Notes: generated by a model not told the origin, from the letters alone. 7,799 bases of DNA from Lysobacterales bacterium CG_4_10_14_3_um_filter_64_11 (GCA_002782905.1 PFJA01000152.1:1-7799); one strand, 5' to 3'; shown: positions 1 to 6,058, counted from the stretch's first letter. Numbers and translations are program-made.

Positions 1-818
1 CCCTCGGCCTGCGCGCGCAGCGTACCAAAACCGACATCGCGGCCACTGTATTCGCCGTTCAGCGTGTAGGCACGCAGCGCAGTACCGACGCTGCGATCCT
101 CCTCGGCGATCAGGATGCGCTGATGAAACGCGTCCACCGTGATCGACTCGACCTTGCGCAGCGCACCCGCCGCCGTGGTGTCGCCAAACACCTGCTGCAA
201 TTGCACGCCGACATAAGCGCCATCGGCTTCCAGCCGATATCGCTTCACCCGCGCATCGAGCTGCGTCAACGGCGGCACCACATTGAAATGCAGCTCTGTC
301 ATGTAACTGTCGGTAACCAGCAACTAGTACTCGCCGGCTGCCAATGCGCGCACGGTAATCCCGTACGGGCTGCGCAAATCAGGCTCACCGAACATCGCCA
401 ATGGCAGAAAGTCGGGCAGCCGCAGCACATGCACACGGCGATTGTCGCGTTCCACCACAAACAGCAAATCATCGATCACCGCAAGCCCATTGGGATAGCT
501 GAACTCGCCTGGCCGCGCGCCCGGGCCGCCGAATGAACGCAGCGGCGCGCCGCTTTCGCCATCGAACACGCGCAGCCGATTGCCGCGTTTGTCGGAAACA
601 ATCACCCATTGCGTAGCGTCCGGCGCCGCCCAGCCAGCGATGCTGTCGAGCTCATCGCCGGGCGCTGCGGGCGACAGCCAGGCCAGCGCAACCCGCTTGT
701 ACTGGCCATCGGCCGCACGCGGCAGCGCATCCGTCGCTCGCTCAGATCCGCGCCAGAAGCACGCGCCCAGCATCACGCACACCGCGGTAACCACACCACG
801 CCTGCAAAACATATTCAT
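1..818 (-). pseudogene. Phytase-like / NHL beta-propeller lipoprotein, interrupted by an in-frame TAG and cut by the window edge
   Basis: The start chosen is the ATG at 816-818, because it gives a lipoprotein signal: two arginines, a hydrophobic run, and a lipobox MLGAC with Cys at residue 20. The earlier in-frame ATG at 969-971 lies inside the divergent gene. The mature part reads as beta-propeller blades, with motifs such as DKRGNRLRVFDGESG, YPNGLAV, LLFVVERDNRRVHV and SPYGITV. This wording resembles proteins annotated as phytase or NHL-repeat proteins in xanthomonads. After 164 codons a TAG (324-326) stops the frame, yet the same frame continues with no further stop to position 1. It carries family-like text (LLVTDSY, VPPLTQLDARVKRYRL, VFGDTTAAGALRKVESI, LIAEEDR). 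A single base change from CAG or GAG explains the break. It could be a true pseudogene, a sequencing error, or a read-through stop. The substrate is unknown and I do not claim phytase activity. Confidence 0.72.
324..326 (-). other. Premature in-frame TAG inside the propeller gene
   Basis: On the minus strand the codons read GGC GAG TAC TAG TTG CTG GTT ACC GAC. The text GEY-stop-LLVTDSY falls where I recall relatives having GEY or GEI, then one residue, then L-x-VTD. So only one codon is lost and there is no frameshift. No compensating start with a ribosome binding site is obvious just downstream. An ATG at 300-302 is in frame but sits in the middle of a blade. Confidence 0.7.
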
Positions 819-885
819 CGCGCCAGTATTCCACAGCCCGGCACCAGTGCAACACCGCCGCGGCGGACTTGATAGCATCCACCGC
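819..885. promoter_or_regulatory. Short divergent intergenic region between the propeller gene and the Fe-S gene
   Basis: Only 67 bp separate the two divergent start codons, so both promoters must lie here or inside the opposite gene. A perfect 12-bp palindrome (CCGCCGCGGCGG) sits at 855-866. Neither start has a clear Shine-Dalgarno sequence. Weak -10-like hexamers lie 6 to 7 nt before each start: AATACT on the minus strand at 825-830, and TAGCAT on the plus strand at 873-878. That spacing would suit leaderless transcripts, but the -35 matches are poor and this remains a guess. Confidence 0.3.
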
Positions 886-2040
886 ATGCCCGACCAGCCC
901 CAACCCGACCCTTTGCTGGCACTTGCCGATGCCTGCGTGCAATGCGGGTTGTGCCTGCCGCATTGCCCCACCTATGCGCTGAGCGGCGACGAATCGGAAT
1001 CGCCGCGTGGCCGCATCGCCATCGCCCGCGCGCTGGCCGATGGCCGGCTGGCGCCAGAACCCAGCGCCGATGCGGCGCTGGATCATTGCCTGGGCTGCCG
1101 CCGCTGTGAGGCGGTGTGCCCGGCGCATGTGGCGTTTGCGCCGCTGCTGCTGGAAACCCGCAGCCGGCAACGACGACGACGCGGGGCGTCGCTGCGCCAG
1201 CATGTATTGGAGTGGCTCACGGCACATCCGGCCCTGCTGAACCGGTTGCTGCGCATACCTGGGATGATGCGCATGTCCGGGCTCACCCGTCGGGCCGGCG
1301 CCACATCTTGGGTATCGCCTGACCCAAGTGCTGCGCAACCTCGATCACGCGAGCAACGGCAAGACTCGGCCTCAGCCCCGGAACCGATCGCCATTTTCAC
1401 CGGCTGCATTGCCCGCGCTCTTGATGACGAACTGGCACAGGCACTGGATCGCCTGCTGAGTGCCGTCGGTTACGCAGCGCAGCGGCCTTCTGCGCAGACC
1501 TGTTGCGGCACCCTGCATCTGCATGCCGGCAACACAGCACAAGCCGCCGTGTTGGCGAAGATCAATGCGCGCGCGTTTGCGGGTTGCAACACCGTACTGA
1601 GCACCGCATCGGGCTGTCATGCCGCGGTGTCCGACGCGCTGGCGCCCATCACCCGGGTGCGCGATGCGCTTGACGTGTTGGCCGAGCGCGCCGAGCAACT
1701 GCATTTTCGCGCGGCAACGGTACCGGTGGCACTGCACCTGCCATGCAGCCAGCAAACCGTGGTCGGCAGCGAGCCGGCGTTGCGCCGCCTGTTGGCCCGC
1801 ATTCCCGATCTGACCCTGGTTGAATTGCGTGGCATGGGCTGCTGCGGTGCCGCCGGCACCCACCTGCTCGATCAGCCGGCACGCGCCGCCGCACTGCGTG
1901 CGCCATTGCGGCAAGCCGCCCACGATGGCGGTGCGGGTATCATGGTATCGGCCAATATCGGCTGTCGCCTGCACCTCGCCGCCGGCTCCGATATCGAGGT
2001 GATCCACCCGATCGTTTTTCTGGCAAGGCATCTGCAATGA
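886..2040 (+). CDS. GlcF-like (Fe-S)-binding protein with two CCG domains
   Basis: 384 aa, starting at the ATG giving MPDQPQPDPLLALADACVQC. The frame is open further upstream, but that part overlaps the divergent gene and lacks family-like sequence. Two 4Fe-4S ferredoxin motifs are complete: C17-C20-C23-C27-P and C68-C71-C74-C78-P. Two cysteine-rich CCG domains follow: C174, C206-C207 and C244, then C287, C319-C320 and C360. This 2x(4Fe-4S) plus 2x(CCG) layout is that of the glycolate oxidase iron-sulfur subunit GlcF (usually about 400 aa) and of heterodisulfide-reductase-like electron carriers. It probably passes electrons from a flavoprotein dehydrogenase to the quinone pool on the cytoplasmic side of the membrane. 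No GlcD or GlcE partner is in the window. The linker at about 93-165 is Arg-, Ser- and Ala-rich and looks poorly ordered. Its stop overlaps the coq7 start (ATGA), so the two genes are probably co-transcribed and translationally coupled. The exact substrate is unknown. Confidence 0.88.
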   Translation: MPDQPQPDPLLALADACVQCGLCLPHCPTYALSGDESESPRGRIAIARALADGRLAPEPSADAALDHCLGCRRCEAVCPAHVAFAPLLLETRSRQRRRRGASLRQHVLEWLTAHPALLNRLLRIPGMMRMSGLTRRAGATSWVSPDPSAAQPRSREQRQDSASAPEPIAIFTGCIARALDDELAQALDRLLSAVGYAAQRPSAQTCCGTLHLHAGNTAQAAVLAKINARAFAGCNTVLSTASGCHAAVSDALAPITRVRDALDVLAERAEQLHFRAATVPVALHLPCSQQTVVGSEPALRRLLARIPDLTLVELRGMGCCGAAGTHLLDQPARAAALRAPLRQAAHDGGAGIMVSANIGCRLHLAAGSDIEVIHPIVFLARHLQ

Positions 2041-2681
2041 ACAGCCCACGGCATTACCGCGCGCTCGACCGCCTGTTGATCGAAGCCAATCATGCGCTGG
2101 CCACGATCTTCGCGCCGGCCCAGGCAGCGCGCGCCAACCCGGCCGGCGACATCGCCGACGGTGCGCTCGAGTCCGGCGAGCGACGGCACGCCGCTGGCCT
2201 GATGCGGATCAACCACAGCGGCGAAATCTGCGCGCAGGCGTTGTACATGGGCCAGGCCGCAGTGGCCCGCGATCACACCACCCGCTCGCAGCTGCTGCAC
2301 GCCGCACAGGAGGAAACCGATCACCTGGCCTGGTGCGGACAACGGCTGGCCGAACTCGACAGCCATCCCAGCGTGCTCAACCCGTTGTGGTACATCGGCA
2401 GCCACGCCATCGGCGTGCTTGCGGGCCTGCGCGGCGATGGCTGGAACCTGGGTTTCGTGGTCGAAACCGAGCGCCAGGTAGAAGCGCATCTGGCCGAGCA
2501 TCTGCACACCCTGCCTGCTGACGACACGCGCAGCCGGGCGATCCTGGCCGTGATGAAAACGGACGAAGCGCGCCACGGCAACACTGCGCAAGCAGCGGGC
2601 GCACGCACGCTGCCGACACCGATCCCGCAGGCGATGGCGATGGCATCGAAGCTGATGAAGTGGATCGCCTACCGGGTCTGA
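2037..2681 (+). CDS. coq7: Coq7, 2-polyprenyl-3-methyl-6-methoxy-1,4-benzoquinone monooxygenase
   Basis: 214 aa, the usual length for bacterial Coq7. It adds the last ring hydroxyl in ubiquinone biosynthesis, making demethylubiquinol from demethoxyubiquinol, using O2 and a carboxylate-bridged diiron centre at the membrane face. The ligand motifs are all visible: E63 in RINHSGEICAQALY, E93-x-x-H96 in EETDHLAW, E145 and E149 in VVETERQVEAHL, and E177-x-x-H180 in DEARHG. The start ATG overlaps the TGA of the Fe-S gene, with no separate promoter evident. Organisms with this gene use Coq7 rather than the flavoenzyme UbiF for this step. This fits pseudomonads and xanthomonads, where coq7 also lies near speD and the crp-like gene. 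Nothing is missing or truncated. Confidence 0.96.
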   Translation: MNSPRHYRALDRLLIEANHALATIFAPAQAARANPAGDIADGALESGERRHAAGLMRINHSGEICAQALYMGQAAVARDHTTRSQLLHAAQEETDHLAWCGQRLAELDSHPSVLNPLWYIGSHAIGVLAGLRGDGWNLGFVVETERQVEAHLAEHLHTLPADDTRSRAILAVMKTDEARHGNTAQAAGARTLPTPIPQAMAMASKLMKWIAYRV

Positions 2682-2687
2682 TCCACT
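2659..2687. terminator. Inverted repeat over the coq7 stop codon, possible bidirectional terminator
   Basis: Perfect 8-bp arms AGTGGATC (2659-2666) and GATCCACT (2680-2687) surround a 13-nt loop. The coq7 TGA falls at the loop/right-arm junction. coq7 and speD converge here with only 30 bp between their stops, so a shared terminator is expected. There is no U-tract on either side, so this is not a classical intrinsic terminator. It could work with Rho, as a 3'-end stabilising stem, or be chance. Confidence 0.35.
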
Positions 2688-2711
2688 CGGCACAACGCCG
2701 GTCGGCCACCC

Positions 2712-3503
2712 TCACACCAGGTTGCGGCCGTGGAACAGCTCCTCGATTTCCTGCTTTACCTGCGCCTCAACCCGGATGCGATCCTTGAAACCGAGGTTTC
2801 TGGCTTTTTCCTCGAACAGGTAGGTATCGAGATCGAACTCTTTGAGGTGCATCTTGGTGTGGAAGATGTTTTCCTGGTACACGTTGACATCGAACGTCTC
2901 GTAACGCGAACGGATCCCCTTCGACAGAAACTCCTGAATCGAGTTGATCTTGTGGTCGATGTAGTGCTTTTTACCCTTGATGTCACGGGTGAAGCCGCGC
3001 ACCCGGTAATCCATGATGACGATATCCGACTCGAAGCTCTCGATCAGGTAATTGAGGGCTTTTAGCGGCGAAATGACGCCGCAGGTGGAAACGTCGATAT
3101 CGGCACGGAAAGTGGCGATACCGTTGTGAGGATGGGTTTCCGGATAGGTGTGTACGGTGATGTGGCTTTTGTCCAGGTGTGCCACCACCGCATCCGTCAG
3201 CAGTTGTTTGCCCGCTGCTTTCTTGTCGATCACCGGCTCTTCCGAGATCAACATGGTCACCGATGCGCCCTGTGGGTCGTAGTCCTGGCGTGCCACATTG
3301 AGCACGTTGGCACCAATGATGCCGGCAACCTCGGTCAGTATCTCGGTCAGACGATCGGCGTTGTAGGCCTCATCGATGTACTCGATGTAGCGGCGGCGGT
3401 GGTCTTCGTTGACGGCGTAACACACGTCGTAGATATTGAAGCTCAGCGACTTGGTCAGGTTGTTGAAGCCTTGCAGCTTCAGACGTGGAATGGGCTTGAC
3501 CAC
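2712..3503 (-). CDS. speD: S-adenosylmethionine decarboxylase proenzyme (E. coli type)
   Basis: 263 aa, essentially the length of E. coli SpeD (264 aa). It decarboxylates S-adenosylmethionine to give the aminopropyl donor for spermidine synthesis. The proenzyme cuts itself to make a pyruvoyl cofactor. The cleavage site is visible as K112-S113 in AHLDKSHITVHTYPE, with S113 becoming the pyruvoyl group of the alpha chain. C141 in DVSTCGVISPL matches the conserved processing/catalytic Cys. The N-terminal LKLQGFNNLTKSLSFNIYD is nearly the E. coli text. The start is a GTG (3501-3503), supported by GGGAG about 10 nt upstream. The upstream ATG near 3540 is out of frame. Base composition is visibly less GC-rich than its neighbours, which I attribute to the constrained Lys-, Ile- and Asn-containing protein rather than to transfer. 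It is divergent from the clp-like gene and convergent with coq7. Confidence 0.97.
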   Translation of the reverse strand: MVKPIPRLKLQGFNNLTKSLSFNIYDVCYAVNEDHRRRYIEYIDEAYNADRLTEILTEVAGIIGANVLNVARQDYDPQGASVTMLISEEPVIDKKAAGKQLLTDAVVAHLDKSHITVHTYPETHPHNGIATFRADIDVSTCGVISPLKALNYLIESFESDIVIMDYRVRGFTRDIKGKKHYIDHKINSIQEFLSKGIRSRYETFDVNVYQENIFHTKMHLKEFDLDTYLFEEKARNLGFKDRIRVEAQVKQEIEELFHGRNLV

Positions 3504-3538
3504 TTCGGCACAACTCCCGGCAGGGGACAGGGGCGCGC

Positions 3539-3568
3539 ATTATCGAGCATTTTGGCGCGCCACACCAA
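3539..3568 (-). promoter_or_regulatory. Candidate sigma-70 promoter for speD
   Basis: On the minus strand, GATAAT (3539-3544) matches five of six bases of the -10 consensus. TTGGTG (3563-3568) lies 18 nt upstream as a weak -35. Transcription would begin near 3532, leaving a leader of about 29 nt that holds the GGGAG ribosome binding site. The 10-mer AATGCTCGAT overlaps the upstream edge of the -10 and recurs at 3603-3612, so it may be an operator or chance. Confidence 0.45.
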
Positions 3569-3612
3569 CACGGTAGCGCAGCGTGACTGAACGCGCGTGA
3601 CGATCGAGCATT
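3542..3612. repeat. Pair of 10-bp direct repeats upstream of speD
   Basis: ATCGAGCATT occurs at 3542-3551 and again at 3603-3612, 61 bp apart start to start, in the same orientation. Between them GCGTGAC also occurs twice (3581-3587 and 3595-3601), 14 bp apart. Repeated short words in a divergent control region suggest protein binding sites, but no known consensus is matched. Confidence 0.3.
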
Positions 3613-3704
3613 GTCCGTTGCCTTCAGTCTTCCGCGTTTGTCGACATGCAAGGGGTTTTGCTGGCTGCAACCCCACTTGGACAGCAACGCGCACGCACAC
3701 GGCA

Positions 3705-3733
3705 TTGATAGATTGATCAATGACGCCTAAGCT
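3705..3733 (+). promoter_or_regulatory. Candidate promoter for the clp-like gene, with ATTGATCAAT palindrome
   Basis: TTGATA (3705-3710) matches five of six bases of the -35 consensus. A 17-nt spacer later, TAAGCT (3728-3733) is a poor -10. Inside the spacer lies the perfect 10-bp palindrome ATTGATCAAT (3712-3721), well placed for an operator. This stretch is AT-richer than its surroundings, as expected for a promoter. No TGTGA-N6-TCACA site for self-regulation is evident. Confidence 0.35.
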
Positions 3734-3763
3734 AAAACTGGATTAACCACTTGAGTGCCCATC

Positions 3764-4459
3764 ATGGCTGCACGACCGACCTTGTTGCAACCACACGCCC
3801 AGCGTTCCGGGCTGTTCAGCCCGCTGGCCCCCGACCGCTCGGTGTTCGACAAATTCCTCGCGCACTGCCACTGCCGCCGCTACCCGAATCGCACCGAAAT
3901 CTTTCGTCCCGGCGACCCGGCCAACACCCTGTATTTCGTGATCAGTGGCTCGCTGAGCGTAATCAGTGAAGAGGCCGATGGCCGCGAACTGGTGCTCAGC
4001 TACATCAACCCCGGCGAGTTTGTCGGCGAGTTGGGCCTGTTCGTGGATGCCGAGCGGCGCGAAGTGCAATTGCGCACGCGCAGCCCCTGCGAGCTGGCCG
4101 AGATCAGTTACGAACGCCTGCTGGCCCTGTTCAACGGCCCGTTGATGCTGGAATGCCCACGCATCCTGTATGCCATCGGCGCGCAGATTTCCAAGCGCCT
4201 GCTCGATACCAGCCGCAAGGCCAGCAGCCTCGCGTTCCTCGATGTCAGTGGCCGGATCATGCGCACGCTGATCGATCTGTGTCAGGAACCGGACGCCATG
4301 ACGCACCCGCAGGGTACCCAGATCAAGGTGTCGCGGCAGGAACTGGCGCGCATCGTGGGCTGCTCGCGCGAAATGGCCGGGCGCGTGCTCAAGCAGATGG
4401 AAGATGAAGGCCTGCTCACCGCACACGGCAAGACGGTAGTGGTGTTCGGCACCCGCTGA
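3764..4459 (+). CDS. clp: CRP/FNR-family global regulator of the Clp (Xanthomonas) type
   Basis: 231 aa from the ATG at 3764, close to Xanthomonas Clp (about 230 aa). A GTG at 3755 is an in-frame alternative. I prefer the ATG because TTGAG lies 8 nt before it. The N-terminal cyclic-nucleotide-binding domain (about 27-130) has the phosphate-binding loop PGEFVGELGLF. A dimer helix follows, with KRLLDTSRKASSLAFLDV at 144-161. The C-terminal helix-turn-helix is at about 190-211. The recognition helix CSREMAGRVLK keeps R202, E203 and R207, matching CRP R180, E181 and R185, so a TGTGA-type site is likely. The pocket keeps G88-E89 and R99, but has E100 where CRP has the cAMP-contacting S83. Xanthomonas Clp has Glu at this place too (E99) and binds c-di-GMP. 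T149-S150, matching CRP T127-S128, are kept, so cAMP binding is not ruled out. In xanthomonads Clp controls virulence, exoenzyme and exopolysaccharide genes. The gene name is by resemblance; vfr or crp are alternative names. Confidence 0.9.
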   Translation: MAARPTLLQPHAQRSGLFSPLAPDRSVFDKFLAHCHCRRYPNRTEIFRPGDPANTLYFVISGSLSVISEEADGRELVLSYINPGEFVGELGLFVDAERREVQLRTRSPCELAEISYERLLALFNGPLMLECPRILYAIGAQISKRLLDTSRKASSLAFLDVSGRIMRTLIDLCQEPDAMTHPQGTQIKVSRQELARIVGCSREMAGRVLKQMEDEGLLTAHGKTVVVFGTR

Positions 4460-4487
4460 CACGGCACTTCGCAAAACCTGCTGCGCT

Positions 4488-4576
4488 GCCCAATTGCGGC
4501 GTTGCGCGGTGTTCGAAATCCTCATGGACGGGAGCGTACACTGCGGCCCTGCGCTCCGAGCGCCTTGCAATTGGGC
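4488..4576. repeat. Nested imperfect palindrome in the convergent gap, candidate dispersed repeat or structured RNA
   Basis: The gap between the convergent clp-like and HAD genes (4460-4615) has no open gene. Outer arms GCCCAATTGC-GGCG (4488-4501) and CGCC-tt-GCAATTGGGC (4561-4576) pair over 14 bp with a 2-nt bulge. The inner hairpin TGGACG-ggag-CGTACA (4525-4540) has one mismatch and shares nearly the same centre (about 4532). A competing stem pairs GGAGCG (4531-4536) with CGCTCC (4552-4557). The common centre argues for one 89-bp element rather than chance pairs. No U-tract follows, so a simple intrinsic terminator is unlikely. The inner text (TTCGAAATCCTCATG then GTACACTGCGG) resembles intergenic palindromic repeats I recall from other GC-rich gammaproteobacteria. 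Confidence 0.5.
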
Positions 4577-4615
4577 CGCTCGCGACGGTTGTTCGAGGGA
4601 CCTTGGACACCTCGC

Positions 4616-5269
4616 TCAGTCGCGGATCACCTCGATTGCACCCAGCGCGCGGCGGACACTTCGCTCACTGCGCGCCGATGGCTCCACCAGCACGCGCTGC
4701 CGGGCCGCACCCAGCATCGGCAGATCACGGCAGCTGTCGCTGTACGCCACCGCGAACGGTGGCTGCACCCCGGCCTGTGCCAGTGCGAGCAGTTTGCGCG
4801 GGCCGAAGCAGTGGAACGCCCACAGCCAGCCGGCAAAACCACGGCGCAGCCGCGAGCCGATGATCGCGCTCACCGGCGGCCCGTCGATGGCGGCCCACAA
4901 CGCCTGCGCCAATGATTCGTTTGCTGCGGTGACGATATACACCCGATCACCCGCTGCCAGATGCGCGCGCAACCGTTGCATCGCCACCCGCATGATGCGC
5001 CGCTGAGGATCGCGGGTGAAATCGACGACAAAAGCGGCGCACGCCTGCCGCCAAGCCGCCTCGCTGCGCCCGACCGTGGCCAGCCACAGGTAGAACGTGG
5101 CCGGCAAACGTGCCGTGCGCCAGTGCAGAAATCCCAGCACCAGCGGCAGCGCCAACAGCGCCAGCACGCGACGCCAATGACTGGCGTACAGCAGCCGACG
5201 CAACAAGGCCGACACGCAGTCGCCACGGATCAGGGTGCCGTCGAAATCGAACAGCACGACCCGGCTCAC
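4616..5269 (-). CDS. HAD-IB family phosphatase, PgpC-like (phosphatidylglycerophosphatase C)
   Basis: 217 aa, similar in length to E. coli PgpC/YfhB (about 211 aa). HAD motif I is DFDGTL, with nucleophile D8 and acid/base D10. Motif II is T114 in YIVTAAN, the motif III Lys is probably K159, and motif IV is DSCRDLPML with D178 and D182. A hydrophobic stretch at about 34-48 (RVLALLALPLVLGFL) falls where PgpC has its membrane-associated segment. The downstream text RRGFAGWLWAFHCFGPRK closely follows the PgpC pattern (RGYGGW, then GHEK in E. coli). The likely reaction is dephosphorylation of phosphatidylglycerophosphate at the inner membrane, but SerB-like HAD-IB enzymes share these motifs, so the substrate is not settled. 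It starts at a GTG (5267-5269) overlapping the TGA of trpC as GTGA, so it is translationally coupled as the last gene of the trp cluster. Confidence 0.82.
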   Translation of the reverse strand: MSRVVLFDFDGTLIRGDCVSALLRRLLYASHWRRVLALLALPLVLGFLHWRTARLPATFYLWLATVGRSEAAWRQACAAFVVDFTRDPQRRIMRVAMQRLRAHLAAGDRVYIVTAANESLAQALWAAIDGPPVSAIIGSRLRRGFAGWLWAFHCFGPRKLLALAQAGVQPPFAVAYSDSCRDLPMLGAARQRVLVEPSARSERSVRRALGAIEVIRD

Positions 5270-6054
5270 GCGAACAATCGCGCCAGCTCGGCGCCCGGAT
5301 CGGGAGCGCGCATGAACGCCTCGCCGACCAGAAACGCGTGTACCCCGGCCGCACGCATGCGTTGTACATCGGCGCGTGCGTGGATGCCGCTCTCGGTGAC
5401 CAGCAAGCGATCACTCGGCACCGCATCTTTCATCGCCAACGTGGTATCGAGCGACACCGCAAAGCTGCGCAGATTGCGATTGTTGATACCGATCAGTGGC
5501 ACTGGCACCTGCAAGGCGCGCTCCAGTTCATCCAGATCATGCACCTCCACCAGCACATCCATGCCCAGTTCCATCGCCAGGCTCGACAGCATTACCAGTG
5601 CATCATCGTCGAGCGCGGCAACGATCAGCAAAATGCAGTCGGCGCCCAGCACCCGCGCCTCGACTACCTGATAGGCATCGATGGTGAAATCCTTGCGCAG
5701 CACCGGCAGTGCACAGGCGGCGCGCGCCATGCGCAGGTAGTCGTCGGCGCCCTGAAAATAATCGATATCGGTGAGTACTGACAAACATGCGGCGCCAGCG
5801 TCCGCGTAGCTGCGGGCAATCGCATCGGGCTGGAAATCGGCGCGGATTACGCCCTGCGATGGCGAGGCTTTCTTGATTTCGGCAATTACCGCCGCAGCGC
5901 CCGCACCGATACGCGCATGCAACGCATGGGCAAAGCCCCGACACGCCGGCAGATCGAGCGCGCGCGCGCGCAGCTCGGCCAGCGGCACCCGCGCCGAACG
6001 CTCCGCCACCTCCGCGTGTTTGCGCCGGCAAATCGTGGCAAGAATATCGCTCAC
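5266..6054 (-). CDS. trpC: Indole-3-glycerol phosphate synthase
   Basis: 262 aa, a stand-alone TrpC (no fused TrpF) with a (beta/alpha)8 barrel. It closes the ring of carboxyphenylamino-deoxyribulose phosphate to indole-3-glycerol phosphate, the fourth step from chorismate to tryptophan. All catalytic segments are visible: E59-x-K61 in IAEIKKASPSQG, K121 in LRKDF, E170 in LVEVH, N191 in GINNRNL, and E221-S222 in ESGI. The C-terminal FLVGE belongs to the phosphate-binding end. The start is GTG (6052-6054), giving MSDILATICRRK, the usual TrpC opening. It lies 4 bp after the stop of the DsbA-fold gene. Its own stop overlaps the HAD start, so expression is surely polycistronic with the genes upstream. 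Confidence 0.97.
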   Translation of the reverse strand: MSDILATICRRKHAEVAERSARVPLAELRARALDLPACRGFAHALHARIGAGAAAVIAEIKKASPSQGVIRADFQPDAIARSYADAGAACLSVLTDIDYFQGADDYLRMARAACALPVLRKDFTIDAYQVVEARVLGADCILLIVAALDDDALVMLSSLAMELGMDVLVEVHDLDELERALQVPVPLIGINNRNLRSFAVSLDTTLAMKDAVPSDRLLVTESGIHARADVQRMRAAGVHAFLVGEAFMRAPDPGAELARLFA

Positions 6055-6058
6055 GCGC

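Noticed and set aside
123..536. 137-codon plus-strand open frame starting at 123
   Set aside because: It lies antisense to the propeller gene, whose frame has recognisable protein motifs. The plus-strand translation is Arg/His/Gln-rich and shows no family features, as is typical for shadow frames in GC-rich DNA.
580..885. N-terminal extension of the Fe-S protein back to position 580
   Set aside because: The extra 102 residues lie opposite the propeller gene, have low-complexity composition and show no family match. The ferredoxin motif expected near the N-terminus begins about 17 residues after the ATG at 886.
3581..3601. Possible CRP/Clp binding site in the GCGTGAC repeats
   Set aside because: The two TGA-containing words are direct, not inverted, repeats, and no TCACA half-site lies at the required 6-nt spacing.
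3705..3720. FNR-type site (TTGAT ... ATCAA) upstream of the clp-like gene
   Set aside because: The half-sites are 6 nt apart rather than the 4 nt of the FNR consensus. The simple palindrome ATTGATCAAT is a better description.
4502..4525. GTTCGAAATCC at 4511-4521 resembling the T-arm of a tRNA
   Set aside because: The flanking bases do not form the 5-bp T stem, and no acceptor, D or anticodon arms are found around it. It is better explained as part of the palindromic element.
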